Shown here: positions 1-8,112 of the stretch, piece after piece | Layout of the letters: each line of letters starts with the position of its first letter | How positions within the stretch are numbered: position 1 is the first letter of the stretch | Source of the DNA: Gadus chalcogrammus | Lineage: Eukaryota > Chordata > Actinopteri > Gadiformes > Gadidae | Assembly (NCBI RefSeq): GCF_026213295.1 | Contig: NC_079413.1 | Location: forward strand, 15,902,938 to 15,966,937 | DNA length: 64,000 bases | Reading direction: 5' to 3' | The notes under the pieces: generated by a model | What the model saw: the letters and a program-made list of their open reading frames with translations, nothing else | Told to the model about the DNA's origin: nothing | The model's database searches: none | Program-made: the position numbers and the translations under genes

Positions 1-82
1 CGGTTCCCCTATAGCTGTGACCGGGTGAAGAGGCGCAGGCTTTATAACCTGATTAGGCTTCCCCGTGACCTGACATACATGG
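1..82 (-). pseudogene. Integrase zinc-binding domain fragment of the Gmr1-like element
   Basis: On the minus strand this stretch encodes CHVCQVTGKPNQ followed by a proline-rich IKPAPLHP segment. That is the second half of the integrase HHCC zinc finger and its usual linker. The first half of the finger is at about 1310-1340, on the other side of the inserted hAT element. The frame is open to the window edge. The catalytic core is not visible here and should lie to the left. Confidence 0.75.
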
Positions 83-254
83 CATGTACGCAGGGCTCTA
101 CACTAACTTTTTTTTTCAGGAGCACTCGTGCCCCTAAGTTAAAAAATGTAGGAGCACAGGGGAAAAAAATGGGGGCACAATAGGTTTTTGTTTAGAACAT
201 TTATTAGCGTGCAGAAATTGCACACACAAACAGCAACAACTTACTAAAGCAAAA

Positions 255-572
255 TTAAGACAAATAAATACACAAGATTACATTTATGCTACACAAAACA
301 GCACCAATTTCGGCTTCCACCGTACCAGGGTTATTGGGCTGTGTGCGATTTATATAGAAATCGGAACAGCGAGAATGCCTAGTGGACTCGATGTGTTTCA
401 CCACAGCATCGCGTTTCAGATTAGGGTTCCCCGTTATAAACACAGAGGAGCTTGCCATTGCCAATGGGGCTTCCTTACAAAATGTACAGAACATTTTCAT
501 GTTCTTAGCATCATAAACTAGCCACCCGAAATCCTTCAACCAGTCGGGGGTTGAATTTGGAGGCTTTATCGA
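255..572 (-). pseudogene. BED/TTF-like zinc finger remnant of a hAT transposase
   Basis: The minus-strand reading frame from a stop at about 573 encodes a peptide starting near STPDWLKDFGWLVYD, then MFCTFC, a spacer with F-x-G-N-P-N-L-K-R-D, and finally H-x5-H (HIESTRHSRC). The order W...C-x2-C...N-x-K...H-x4/5-H is typical of the N-terminal zinc finger of hAT transposases and of host proteins derived from them (ZBED6CL/ZNF862/KIAA1586 type). There is no in-frame ATG before the conserved part, so this is probably an internal exon or a truncated remnant. The frame ends at 255 with no catalytic core. It lies wholly inside the 91-1301 element and probably supplied its DNA-binding end. Confidence 0.6.
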
Positions 573-849
573 CTACAGTAACAGCATTAACTTTCTCCAC
601 GCAGTCTATTCATAATATTGTAATGACCACGGAAGAGGCAGTGAATGAAGTATTGATTAGACAGCGATTTAGATACCTAATAAACCGTGGAACACACAAG
701 ACTGGTAACCATAGCAACGTAGGTAAACAAACCCAGCTAAACCCTCCCGTAGCGCCTCCCACGCTACGGCCAGCCGGAGGCGCACAGAGCCTTTGGCCGT
801 GGAATTATGTATACAATACAATACAATTATATTATATACTATTCTATAT

Positions 850-1230
850 AGAGCTTGGGGAGTCGCAAACGGCAACAATCACTTTCTCCTCCATTCTGCG
901 GTACACCCCGGACTGCACTGCAGGGAACGGTTGGCCGGTTGAAAACTGATTGGCTGTTACGTTACGCACATCACTCAGTGGCCACGCTGTTGAACGCTGA
1001 TTGGCTGTCATCACGCGAATGTCGCTGCAAAGTTTAAATATTTCAACTCGAGCAAAAGTGGCGTGCTGCAAATCCACCTGAAATCCACGTGAACGCGCTC
1101 GCCCGTGCCGGGCAAAAATGTTGCGCTGCAAATGGAATCGTTGCTTTGTATGCAATCGTTTCGTCCCTTCGCGTTTGGTGTGAACGCACAGTATAGTGCG
1201 CTGTGGAGTAGTCACTCGCACGCGTGCTCC
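850..1230. repeat. One-sided Harbinger-like MITE relic inside the hAT element
   Basis: The stretch contains ggtgtgaacgca at about 1178, the same terminal motif seen in the complete MITE at 7759-8109, plus cgctgattggctgtcatcac and atttcaactcgagc segments common in fish Harbinger-type MITEs. I cannot find the matching left terminus, so this is either a truncated MITE or an internal part of the hAT element. Confidence 0.4.
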
Positions 1231-1309
1231 TGTTTTTCTCGTTCGCACGCCGAAATATTCGCTCGCAAATGCGAGTGAAATGGGCAGACTGTAGAGCCCT
1301 GCATGTACG

Positions 1310-1819
1310 GCAAAACAACGACACATCTCACTTCAAACCTGGCCAGAAGAACTGTCGCAACACTCGGTCATAGGTTTTTGTAATACCAAGATGACCAGAC
1401 CAGAGATGCTCATGAGCCAGAGATAGAAGGGACTGTCGGTACGGTGTGGCACAACAATTTGAAAGACATTAGTCCAGTCATTATTAAACTCAGCGCGAGA
1501 TTTCCATCTCCGCATCAAGAGATCATTTTCAACAAAATAATCACTTTCTTTATTTTTAGCGCTCTCTGGAGCAAGAGCCGCCTCAAAACACTTCACCAAA
1601 GTCACGTCCTCTTTCTGAGCAGCAATCAGATTACTTCTAATCATAGGCAACCTAGTTGTCTCTTTGGTGGAAGTATCACATTGAACCTTAGGCTGGACAC
1701 TCGGTTCAGCAGTAGACTGAGGAAACACAGGTGGAGAAACAGTCTGGCCGGTCAACTCAGTCGCGAACAGAGTATCCGACAAAACAACTGCTTCACCCAA
1801 ACTACGTGCTTGAGCACGA
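1310..1819 (-). pseudogene. Linker and integrase N-terminus of the Gmr1-like element
   Basis: Reading leftwards from 1819, the frame gives VTRAQARSLGE, a linker with IAAQKEDVTLVKCFEAAL, then YFVENDLLMRRW and the H-x-GHLG / FFWPG region that precedes the integrase zinc finger. A frameshift near 1410 moves the last part into a neighbouring frame, and a TGA follows the WPGLK motif at about 1327. The upstream end abuts the target duplication of the nested Gypsy element (1820-1824), and the downstream end abuts the hAT target duplication (1302-1309). Both insertions therefore fall in what was one continuous coding region. It is not functional. Confidence 0.75.
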
Positions 1820-1824
1820 GTGAC

Positions 1825-1994
1825 TAAATAAGAACAACTTTCCATTTGTTCACTTTCTTTAATGAAAGATAGCAGTGAAATGACAATAACCAAACATGTC
1901 ATGAGCAGCTAAAGTATGTTTACATCTAAATAGTCATTAACTTCCGGTTCCGTTATGTGTAACAACATAGAGGTCCGTAGTGCAATATTCCCTA
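1825..1994 (-). repeat. 3' LTR of the nested Gypsy element
   Basis: This 170-bp copy is nearly identical to the 5' LTR at 7058-7417 once the MITE and a 7-bp indel (near 7332) are ignored. It lies between the polypurine tract (1995-2004) and the target duplication (1820-1824). Confidence 0.85.
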
Positions 1995-2004
1995 ACTCCC
2001 CCTG
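1995..2004 (-). other. Polypurine tract
   Basis: The minus strand reads CAGGGGGAGT immediately before the 3' LTR, the expected position and composition for the plus-strand priming site. Confidence 0.6.
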
Positions 2005-2138
2005 AGCCTTTAACACTCTAACACAAAGGCTGATTAAAACAACAAAACAGCACCAAACGAATGGTTGTACGCACTATGCGCCACAAAAACGAGCGGAAGG
2101 CTCAACATGAACACAATGCCCACAGAACCCATCAAAGA

Positions 2139-3548
2139 CTACCCCATAGCAAAGTCCTTATGCCAGGCAGGCACACCGGCCCTCCTGGTGGACCGGCGCA
2201 AGTCTGTCGCCGGCGGCACATCGGGTGGCGGTGGGAGAGGGGCCATAGGGGCCACAAAGCCCGGCGGTGGCGTACGAAGGACGCCCTGGGCCGGCACCAC
2301 TGGCACGATAAGGGTGGGCTGCATCCCGCGCCGGGGAGAGCCTGCAGGTGGCAATGCCGGTGGTGGAGCGGGCCCTGACTCCGTCACGGGCCTCACCGGG
2401 CCGCTCACAAGACCAGGCAGCCGCGGCGTTGCACCAAGTGCTGGTACAGCGACACGAGACGCCAGATCGTCACAGATCGATCGAGGTGGAGGCCGGTCGC
2501 TGTGGACCGGGTAGAACTTGCGCAGGAATCTTCGGTTCCGAGTTGAGATCCTGCCCGACCCGTCAATCTTGATCACGTACTGATCGTGCTGGCGCACCTC
2601 AACGACACTGCCCGTCCTGTCCCACTTGTTAGGGTGAGGTCCCGTCTGGTTCTGTACGCGGACAAAGTCCCCCACTTCGAGAGGAGGGAGGCGTTTGGTG
2701 TGCTCCGCCCAAGCGTCAGCTGTGCGGATGTGGCGTTTGCGGAGGGCCTCCTCCCTTGCCGTCAGCGTCTCACGCCATGTTACGTGCGGCCTGTACCTCC
2801 CGGGTAGAATCGGGATGAAGTCGCGGATGGGCCGGCCGAAGACACACATCGCCGGGGATAGCTTTGTGTCAGGGTCCGGCGTATTACGGTACTGGAGTAT
2901 CGCCCTCTGCACAGCGTCGGTGTCGAGTTCGCCCTTCGGGCCTGTATTGTCAGTGATGAGCCGCTTCATCGTCTTCACCCCGATCTCTGCGCGGCAGTTG
3001 CTGTGGGGGAAGGCCACCGATGAGAGGCGGTGGAGTACGCCCCATCTGAGAAGGGAAGACCTGGTCTCGGCGGAGGTGAACTCGGGCCCCCCGTCCGATG
3101 CAAGCTCCTCCGGAGTCCCGTACGTGGCAAAGGCACGGCGTAGGTGGCATATGAGGTCTGCGGCGCCACCTGTCGACCTCGAGATGATTGGCCAATTCGA
3201 GTAATGGTCAACTATCACAAGATAGTGCACACCCCTGTGCATGAAAAAGTCTGAACACACAGCCTGGAAGGGGTAAATGGCCATGACAGGCGGGGTCGGC
3301 GGCGCCGCGGGCTGAGAGGGCGCCATCCGGTGGCAGTGTTCACAGTTATTCCGAGTGGCGCAGATGTCAGCCGACATGCTTGGCCAGAACACAGACGATT
3401 CCGCGCGGGCGGTCATCATGGAGACGCCTTGGTGGGCAGCGTGCAGGGCGCTCAGCACTTCGCCGCGGAGTGAGGGTGGTATGACTACCCTATCCTTGTA
3501 CAGGACCACCCCATCAGCTGATATCCTCGCGGTACTGGTGGAAGCCAC
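2139..3548 (-). CDS. pol: Integrase region of the nested Gypsy pol
   Basis: The 469-codon frame carries, in order, the integrase zinc-binding motif (H near AAHQG, then CEHCH), the catalytic core with aspartates in VCSDFF and ASDGGPEF, the glutamate in CRAEIGVK, and a C-terminal domain with LEVGDFVRVQNQ. The last 130 or so residues are rich in Pro and Arg. Integrase would insert the element's cDNA in the nucleus. The first codons overlap the RT/RNase H frame by about 35 nt in another phase, which suggests a frameshift mutation because these domains are normally one polyprotein. All three catalytic residues are visible, so this is one of the better preserved parts of the element. There is no reason to think it is translated today. 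Confidence 0.85.
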   Translation of the reverse strand: MASTSTARISADGVVLYKDRVVIPPSLRGEVLSALHAAHQGVSMMTARAESSVFWPSMSADICATRNNCEHCHRMAPSQPAAPPTPPVMAIYPFQAVCSDFFMHRGVHYLVIVDHYSNWPIISRSTGGAADLICHLRRAFATYGTPEELASDGGPEFTSAETRSSLLRWGVLHRLSSVAFPHSNCRAEIGVKTMKRLITDNTGPKGELDTDAVQRAILQYRNTPDPDTKLSPAMCVFGRPIRDFIPILPGRYRPHVTWRETLTAREEALRKRHIRTADAWAEHTKRLPPLEVGDFVRVQNQTGPHPNKWDRTGSVVEVRQHDQYVIKIDGSGRISTRNRRFLRKFYPVHSDRPPPRSICDDLASRVAVPALGATPRLPGLVSGPVRPVTESGPAPPPALPPAGSPRRGMQPTLIVPVVPAQGVLRTPPPGFVAPMAPLPPPPDVPPATDLRRSTRRAGVPAWHKDFAMG

Positions 3549-5211
3549 GAATCGCCAACGGCATCCCAGCCCTTGACTCGGGGAAGCTGTCTGCCGCCAT
3601 CTCCTCCAACGTGCGCATATCGTCGCTGCTGCTCATGGCCTCCCTGACAAGGTCCCATGTCACGGACTGCAGCGATTCAAGCCCCGCAGCGCACCAGGCC
3701 AGGTCGCCCTCCTCAACATCATCGGCCACCGGCCCTACCCACCGTATGAGAGACAGCACATCAGCGTGTGCGCTGGGTGAGAGGTGGGTCACCATGGCGG
3801 CATTGTCGTCTGGAAGATCCATGGGCGACGGGCACGGTGTGCCGACCGGCCTGCGCGACATGGCATCTGCAGCCCTGTTCTTCATCCCGGGGACATGAAT
3901 GATGCGGAAACGATAGCGCAGGGTCTTCTCCTTGAGGTTCCTGAGACGGGGGTTGGGTATGTCGTCGAGTGCTCTGTCGCCAAGGAGTTTGAGTAACGGC
4001 TTGTGGTCGACTTCAACAATCAGGTCCCAGCAGCCCAACACGAAGTAGCGTGCTTTGTCCAAGGCGTCAGCGACCGCGAGCGCCTCGCCCTCTACAGGCG
4101 CGTATCTGGACTCGGCCGCGTGTGTGAACCTGCTGCCAACCAGGGTCACCTTCCATCCATCAGCGCAGCAGAAGGGCCTGACCGGCGCACACTGACAGTG
4201 CTTCTGGAACAGCCAGAAGCCGACGCCCTCCTTTGACCAGTCCGTGGCGAGACATGTTGGCTTGGACTTGTCAAAGATGCAGACGCCACGCTCGATCTCC
4301 TGGACGATCTCCTCCTTTGATTCGCGGAAAACGTTCTCTAATTCCGGAGACCACTCGAAGCGTACCCCATGCAGTAGGAGTTTCCGGAACGGTTGCATGC
4401 GTTCGGCCATACTGAAGGCGTAGGCCACTTGGTTGACCAGTCCGAACCAGGACCTGACATCGGTGACGTTGCGCGGTCGTGGGAAGTCTCGGATAGCCTC
4501 CAGGTAACGGCTGCATGGCCGTACGTCGGACATGGTGATTGTGAAGTCTGCGAAGTCCACCGAGGGTGCGGCGAAGACAATTTTTTCTGGGTTGAGGATG
4601 ATTCCGTTCCTGCCACAAACGTCCAGCCATTGTGCCGCCTGGAAGTAACTCTCCTCAACTGTATCAGCCAACAGGAGTGTGTCGTCCACACACTTGGTCT
4701 TGTTGCCGATGTCCGCAACCACCTCATCATAGCGCCGTGAGTAACCGTCTCCCGACGCTATGTACGCCTGTGGCGCCGAAAGGTACCGGTAGCGCCCCCA
4801 TTGTGTGATGAACGTCGTCTTGTGGCGGTCATCTTCATGCAGTGGGACACTGTGGTAGCCATTCCAGGCGTCGAATACAGTCTTGCATTTCCCACTGGGC
4901 ACCTGTCTCGCCTGGTGGAAGGGAGATTGCGTGTGGTGGGTCTCACGGAGGGCATGCTTGTTCAGTGCTTGGAAATCGACGGTACGTCGTGGCTTGCCGT
5001 TCTTCTTTGCGCAGATCACCATGCGGTGACACCACGTCACTGAAGTGCCAATGGGCACTTCTTCCAGCACGCCAAGACGAACGTCCTGGTCAAGGCCCGC
5101 CTTCACCTCACCTTGCCAGTGTATGGCGACTGGGATGGGGGTGTGGCAGGCGACCGGCGTTGCATTCTCATTGAGCATGAGACGAAGAGGTGGACCAGAC
5201 ATTCTCGGCAA
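3514..5211 (-). CDS. pol: Reverse transcriptase-RNase H region of the nested Gypsy pol
   Basis: The 565-codon frame begins near the end of the protease region. It shows the RT palm (KNGKPRRTVDFQALNK, AWNGYHSVPL), the active-site block KCVDDTLLLAD (the VDD of the Y/F-x-DD box, with Cys at the variable position), and then RNase H with CLATDWSKEGVGFWL and DHKPLLKLL. A linker (MKNRAADAMSRRP) leads towards integrase. RT copies the RNA to DNA and RNase H removes the template. It overlaps the gag-protease frame by about 100 nt in another phase. The domain is full length, so the element is fairly young or was inserted in good condition. Confidence 0.85.
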   Translation of the reverse strand: MPRMSGPPLRLMLNENATPVACHTPIPVAIHWQGEVKAGLDQDVRLGVLEEVPIGTSVTWCHRMVICAKKNGKPRRTVDFQALNKHALRETHHTQSPFHQARQVPSGKCKTVFDAWNGYHSVPLHEDDRHKTTFITQWGRYRYLSAPQAYIASGDGYSRRYDEVVADIGNKTKCVDDTLLLADTVEESYFQAAQWLDVCGRNGIILNPEKIVFAAPSVDFADFTITMSDVRPCSRYLEAIRDFPRPRNVTDVRSWFGLVNQVAYAFSMAERMQPFRKLLLHGVRFEWSPELENVFRESKEEIVQEIERGVCIFDKSKPTCLATDWSKEGVGFWLFQKHCQCAPVRPFCCADGWKVTLVGSRFTHAAESRYAPVEGEALAVADALDKARYFVLGCWDLIVEVDHKPLLKLLGDRALDDIPNPRLRNLKEKTLRYRFRIIHVPGMKNRAADAMSRRPVGTPCPSPMDLPDDNAAMVTHLSPSAHADVLSLIRWVGPVADDVEEGDLAWCAAGLESLQSVTWDLVREAMSSSDDMRTLEEMAADSFPESRAGMPLAIRGFHQYREDIS

Positions 5212-6557
5212 GGGCTGGTGGGGACATGTATTGAACGTGCTCTGAGCGTATAGTCCAAGTAAGTGTTTCCGTTAGCCTCCGTGGCCGGCATGGGGAGCGT
5301 GGTTGGCTTGGTCGGAGGTTCCGCACGCCGCGGACAGTCACATTGGTCTGAGGTCGCAAGGTTGACCTCCCCGAGTGTTGGGAACCTGTCTGAGATCATG
5401 CCCAGGTCCACACAGGCTGTACGAGACAGGAATATACGGTCTGAGGAGTCAGTCACGTACGCGATCTGGCGCGTCTCCAATCTCCGGGCGTCGCTGCTGT
5501 TACCAGCGAACCTGACGACGGCGGCCCCGAGAATCCGTATGCCTTCATTATTCGCGGCCTTCATGGTCATGGATACAGGAATGAGGTCGTCTGTGTTCAG
5601 GCCCATCTGTTGGGCGACCTTGACGCCGATCAGGCAGCTCTGGCACCCCGTGTCAGCCATGGCAGGCAGGGTCACAGTGCAGGTGTGTTTCCGGAGGTCG
5701 AGGCCCAGTGCTTTGTAATCCTCGTTTTCAATGCTGAGTGTGAGGTGGATGTATGGCTGTGAGTTGGACGGGCGCTTCATCCACTTGTCACACATGTCAT
5801 CATATAGGTGGTGAGCGAGGGGGAGTGTACGTACCATGTCGGCGGTGCTGGTGAGTGTGCACAGCTCGCCGAAGGCAGTCGCCAGCTGTTCGTCGCACAC
5901 CCCATCAGTCTCCTTCGGTGCGGGCCTAGATGAACGGCCACCCAGGCAGGCCTTGTCGAGGTGGTTTTGACGGTTGCATTTCCGGCACGTCTTGCCGTAC
6001 GCGGGGCACTCGGCGCACCTGGCACGCCACTGAGGCGTCTTGCCGTGGCCTGCCTCGCCGCAGTAGATGCACGTCCCCTCGGCCTTGGCCTTGGATTGCT
6101 CCGCTCTGGCGCCCCCTCTGGCGCGGACGTCCTGCTGCTTTCCCCGTCGATATGAGCTGCTGATAGTGTCCGTGCTCTGAGGGTCAAGCAGGCGTGACGC
6201 TGAGCGCTTTCCTGACTCTTTTGCTTCGATGTACTCTATTATGTCCTTTAGTGGCATATCCTGATTCTTTTCGCCAAGCAGATCGAGCTGTATTTCTTGG
6301 TCTGCTATGCCGCGGGCGATCACATCGCGCAATATTTCCTCTGTGAAGCCGTTGACTTGGTCACACCCCTCCTTAGTGCATGTCATTTCGTATTTACACG
6401 TGCCTGGATGCCCCTTTAAGCGAGCATGAAATGATCGGATGGGCTCTTCGTGTCCCTGTCGCATGTTAGATAGGGCCACTCGAGCTACCATTGTGTTTTC
6501 TGCACGGACAGAGAGTGCCCTTATGGCAGAGAGAACGTCCTTTTCATCACTGTCCAC
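5103..6557 (-). CDS. gag-pro: Gag C-terminus and aspartic protease of the nested Gypsy element
   Basis: The 484-codon frame contains the capsid-like part (RQGHEEPIRSFHARL), zinc-binding clusters (CIYCGEAGHGKTPQWRARC and CPAYGKTCRKCNRQNHLDKAC), and then a retroviral-type protease with active site MADTGCQSCLIG and a later RILGAAVVRF segment. The first zinc cluster has a longer spacing than a classic CCHC knuckle. The protein would package RNA and process the polyprotein. The upstream piece (6557-6895) is in another frame, so the gag reading frame is interrupted near 6557. Confidence 0.8.
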   Translation of the reverse strand: MDSDEKDVLSAIRALSVRAENTMVARVALSNMRQGHEEPIRSFHARLKGHPGTCKYEMTCTKEGCDQVNGFTEEILRDVIARGIADQEIQLDLLGEKNQDMPLKDIIEYIEAKESGKRSASRLLDPQSTDTISSSYRRGKQQDVRARGGARAEQSKAKAEGTCIYCGEAGHGKTPQWRARCAECPAYGKTCRKCNRQNHLDKACLGGRSSRPAPKETDGVCDEQLATAFGELCTLTSTADMVRTLPLAHHLYDDMCDKWMKRPSNSQPYIHLTLSIENEDYKALGLDLRKHTCTVTLPAMADTGCQSCLIGVKVAQQMGLNTDDLIPVSMTMKAANNEGIRILGAAVVRFAGNSSDARRLETRQIAYVTDSSDRIFLSRTACVDLGMISDRFPTLGEVNLATSDQCDCPRRAEPPTKPTTLPMPATEANGNTYLDYTLRARSIHVPTSPCRECLVHLFVSCSMRMQRRSPATPPSQSPYTGKVR

Positions 6558-6895
6558 TAGGCTTTTACCTGCAGCAACGGGTGAGGTCTTTTCTCATATT
6601 CCTCCTCACAGCACTCTAGCAGTTGTGTGACAACATCTGATCCAATTAGTTTAGTGCCCCTCTTGTACTCACCCCAGCGGGTTAGGAAGTATGACCAGGT
6701 CTCGGCTGTTCCAGCCAATGCTATGGACGGGCGCCTGAGTTTCTCCACTTTGGCGTTGGCGTGCGATTCCCTGGGGGCTGCAGTGTGTGTGGTCGCGTGT
6801 ATGTTCAGCATGGCCACCACCACCGCTACTTCCGCATGTGTAGCCACATAGTTACACTCCTCGATAGGGCAAGGCACATCCATCCTTGGTTCCAC
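6557..6895 (-). CDS. gag: Gag N-terminus of the nested Gypsy element
   Basis: The 112-codon frame starts at an ATG (MEPRMDVPCPIEECNY) and includes a C2H2-like pattern (C-x4-C...H-x3-H), then TWSYFLTRWGEYKRGT, a conserved part of this gag family that continues in the next frame after 6557. A poly-T run (6901-6929) lies just upstream, probably in the 5' leader. The break at 6557 looks like a single frameshift. Confidence 0.7.
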   Translation of the reverse strand: MEPRMDVPCPIEECNYVATHAEVAVVVAMLNIHATTHTAAPRESHANAKVEKLRRPSIALAGTAETWSYFLTRWGEYKRGTKLIGSDVVTQLLECCEEEYEKRPHPLLQVKA

Positions 6896-7057
6896 AGTTT
6901 AAAAAAAAAAAAACTTTTCTTTTTTTTTTATGCGCTCATATATTCAGGTTCCCGGGCGATGTTACTTGTAAATACACTCGCGGCCCACTCGTTCGTTTGA
7001 TCGCATTTTTTCGCGACGTCGGAGGTGTCTGCTTGGCTTCATCCAGGTGTTTGGTTA

Positions 7058-7417
7058 TAAATAAGAACAACTTTCCATTTGTTCACTTTCTTTAAAGGCA
7101 CCCAGTGCAACTTTATGTAAACATTCAATGAAAAATAAACATTCAACCGACGTCTCATCTTTGCTGCTTAAATGGCGGTATGTAATGGTATGGAGTTATT
7201 GAAACTTACTACGTGTAAAAAAGACTAGAAATTGAATGTTTATTTTTAAGCCTCGAAAGTTGTACTGGGTGCCTTTAATGAAAGATAGCAGTGAAATGAC
7301 AATAACCAAACATGTCATGAGCAGCTAAAGGTGCTAGTATGTTTACATCTAAATAGTCATTAACTTCCGGTTCCGTTATGTGTAACAACATAGAGGTCCG
7401 TAGTGCAATATTCCCTA
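7058..7417 (-). repeat. 5' LTR of the nested Gypsy element, carrying a MITE
   Basis: This is the same LTR as 1825-1994, with a 179-bp TTAA-flanked insertion (7096-7274) and a 7-bp indel near 7332. It is flanked on the right by target duplication GTGAC (7418-7422). Confidence 0.85.
7096..7274. mobile_element. TTAA-flanked MITE (piggyBac- or Kolobok-type) inside the LTR
   Basis: The terminal inverted repeats are AGGCACCCAGTGCAACTT at the left and its near complement at the right. TTAA is duplicated at 7092-7095 and 7275-7278, and the uninterrupted LTR at 1825-1994 has a single TTAA at this spot. The element is only 179 bp with no coding capacity. The TTAA target fits piggyBac or Kolobok; I cannot decide between them. 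Confidence 0.8.
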
Positions 7418-7422
7418 GTGAC

Positions 7423-7755
7423 CACACACACAGGGAACACTTCAGGGAAGTCCTGAGCCAACACATCAGGCTGCAAAATCTCAGGTCGTTCTAGAACTTC
7501 TAAAACTGGCATCACTTTGCCACCAGCGATGTCATTCCCGAGTAGAAATGTGACGCCAGGCAACAGGCAAAGACGGGCGCACACCCACTTTAAACACTCC
7601 ATTTACTAAGTCACAGGATAAATGTATCTCATGGAGAGGCACAGACACAAACCCCATTTCAATGCCTTGCACAAGCACACTAGAGCCACTTAAAGAGTCA
7701 TTACTAAAAGGTAACACATCCGATAAGATAAAAGACTGTGCTGCGCCAGTATCTC
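7423..7755 (-). pseudogene. Aspartic protease region of the Gmr1-like element
   Basis: On the minus strand, immediately left of the MITE at 7759, comes the protease active site RDTGAAQSFI. After a frameshift (about 7555-7600) the frame resumes with GVTFLLGNDIAGG, the second conserved protease block, and then DVLAQDFPEVFPV. The region ends at the target duplication of the nested Gypsy element. It would cleave the polyprotein, but the MITE just before the active site and the frameshift make it dead. The absence of RT motifs after it supports the Gmr1-like order. Confidence 0.75.
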
Positions 7756-7758
7756 TAA

Positions 7759-8109
7759 CCCTGCGTTCACACCAAAAGATGCAAAAAGTTGACGCGCGTC
7801 GTGATCCCATTCAAAGTGAATGTAGAGACGCTTTGCTGCCGCAGCATTTGCTGCCGCGAAAACGGGCAGCAAAACTTGATTTGCGGCGCGTCAAAATCTG
7901 ATTTGCGGCGCGGCATGCCCGCTGCCGGGCACGGGCGAAGGGCGCGTTCACGTATTTTGCGGCGCGTCAAATGCTGCTCGAGTTGAAATATTTCAACTTT
8001 TGACGCGCCGCAAACCTTTGACGCGCCGCAAAACTTGATTTGACGCGCCGCAAAACTCTGGCGTCAACGCGTTCGGGCAGCAAATGCATCTTTTGGTGTG
8101 AACGCAGGG
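7759..8109. mobile_element. Harbinger-like MITE
   Basis: The 351-bp element has about 24-bp terminal inverted repeats (ccctgcgttcacaccaaaag... on both ends) and 3-bp target duplications TAA (7756-7758 and 8110-8112). Target duplications of TWA and this size fit PIF/Harbinger MITEs. The inside is rich in self-complementary gcggcgcgtcaa motifs. It separates gag from the protease active site of the host retrotransposon. Confidence 0.8.
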
Positions 8110-8112
8110 TAA

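Larger units (their letters stand above)
91..1301 (-). mobile_element. hAT DNA transposon inserted in integrase coding sequence
   Basis: The 1,211-bp element has 12-bp terminal inverted repeats (CAGGGCTCTACA at the left; TGTAGAGCCCTG would be perfect at the right, where the sequence reads ctGTAGAGCCCTG) and exact 8-bp target duplications CATGTACG at 83-90 and 1302-1309. CAGGG termini and 8-bp duplications identify the hAT superfamily. It interrupts the Cys-rich finger of the host integrase. Inside are a BED/TTF-like zinc-finger remnant on the minus strand (255-572), a poly-T run near 110, and an unrelated GC-rich stretch (about 850-1230) resembling one side of a Harbinger-type MITE. No complete transposase is present. 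Confidence 0.85.
1820..7422 (-). mobile_element. Nested Ty3/Gypsy retrotransposon with short LTRs
   Basis: The element proper is 1825-7417, flanked by exact 5-bp target duplications GTGAC (1820-1824 and 7418-7422). It has short LTRs (170 bp at 1825-1994; 177 bp plus a 183-bp MITE and target-site insertion at 7058-7417). On the minus strand the order is gag, protease, RT, RNase H, integrase, the standard Ty3/Gypsy order, unlike its host. A polypurine tract (CAGGGGGAGT, minus strand) abuts the 3' LTR at 1995-2004. The LTRs begin TAGGG and end TTTA instead of TG...CA, and I could not find a convincing primer site next to the 5' LTR. The coding regions are long but separated by frame changes. Confidence 0.85.

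Noticed and set aside
1825..1994. A 170-bp target-site or segmental duplication flanking the nested element
   Set aside because: The position next to a polypurine tract and the outer 5-bp GTGAC duplication show that these are LTRs.
2061..2572. Plus-strand Gly/Arg-rich frames
   Set aside because: Antisense of the Pro-rich integrase tail.
3784..5245. Plus-strand frames opposite the nested Gypsy pol
   Set aside because: Antisense shadows of RT and protease, with no recognisable domains.
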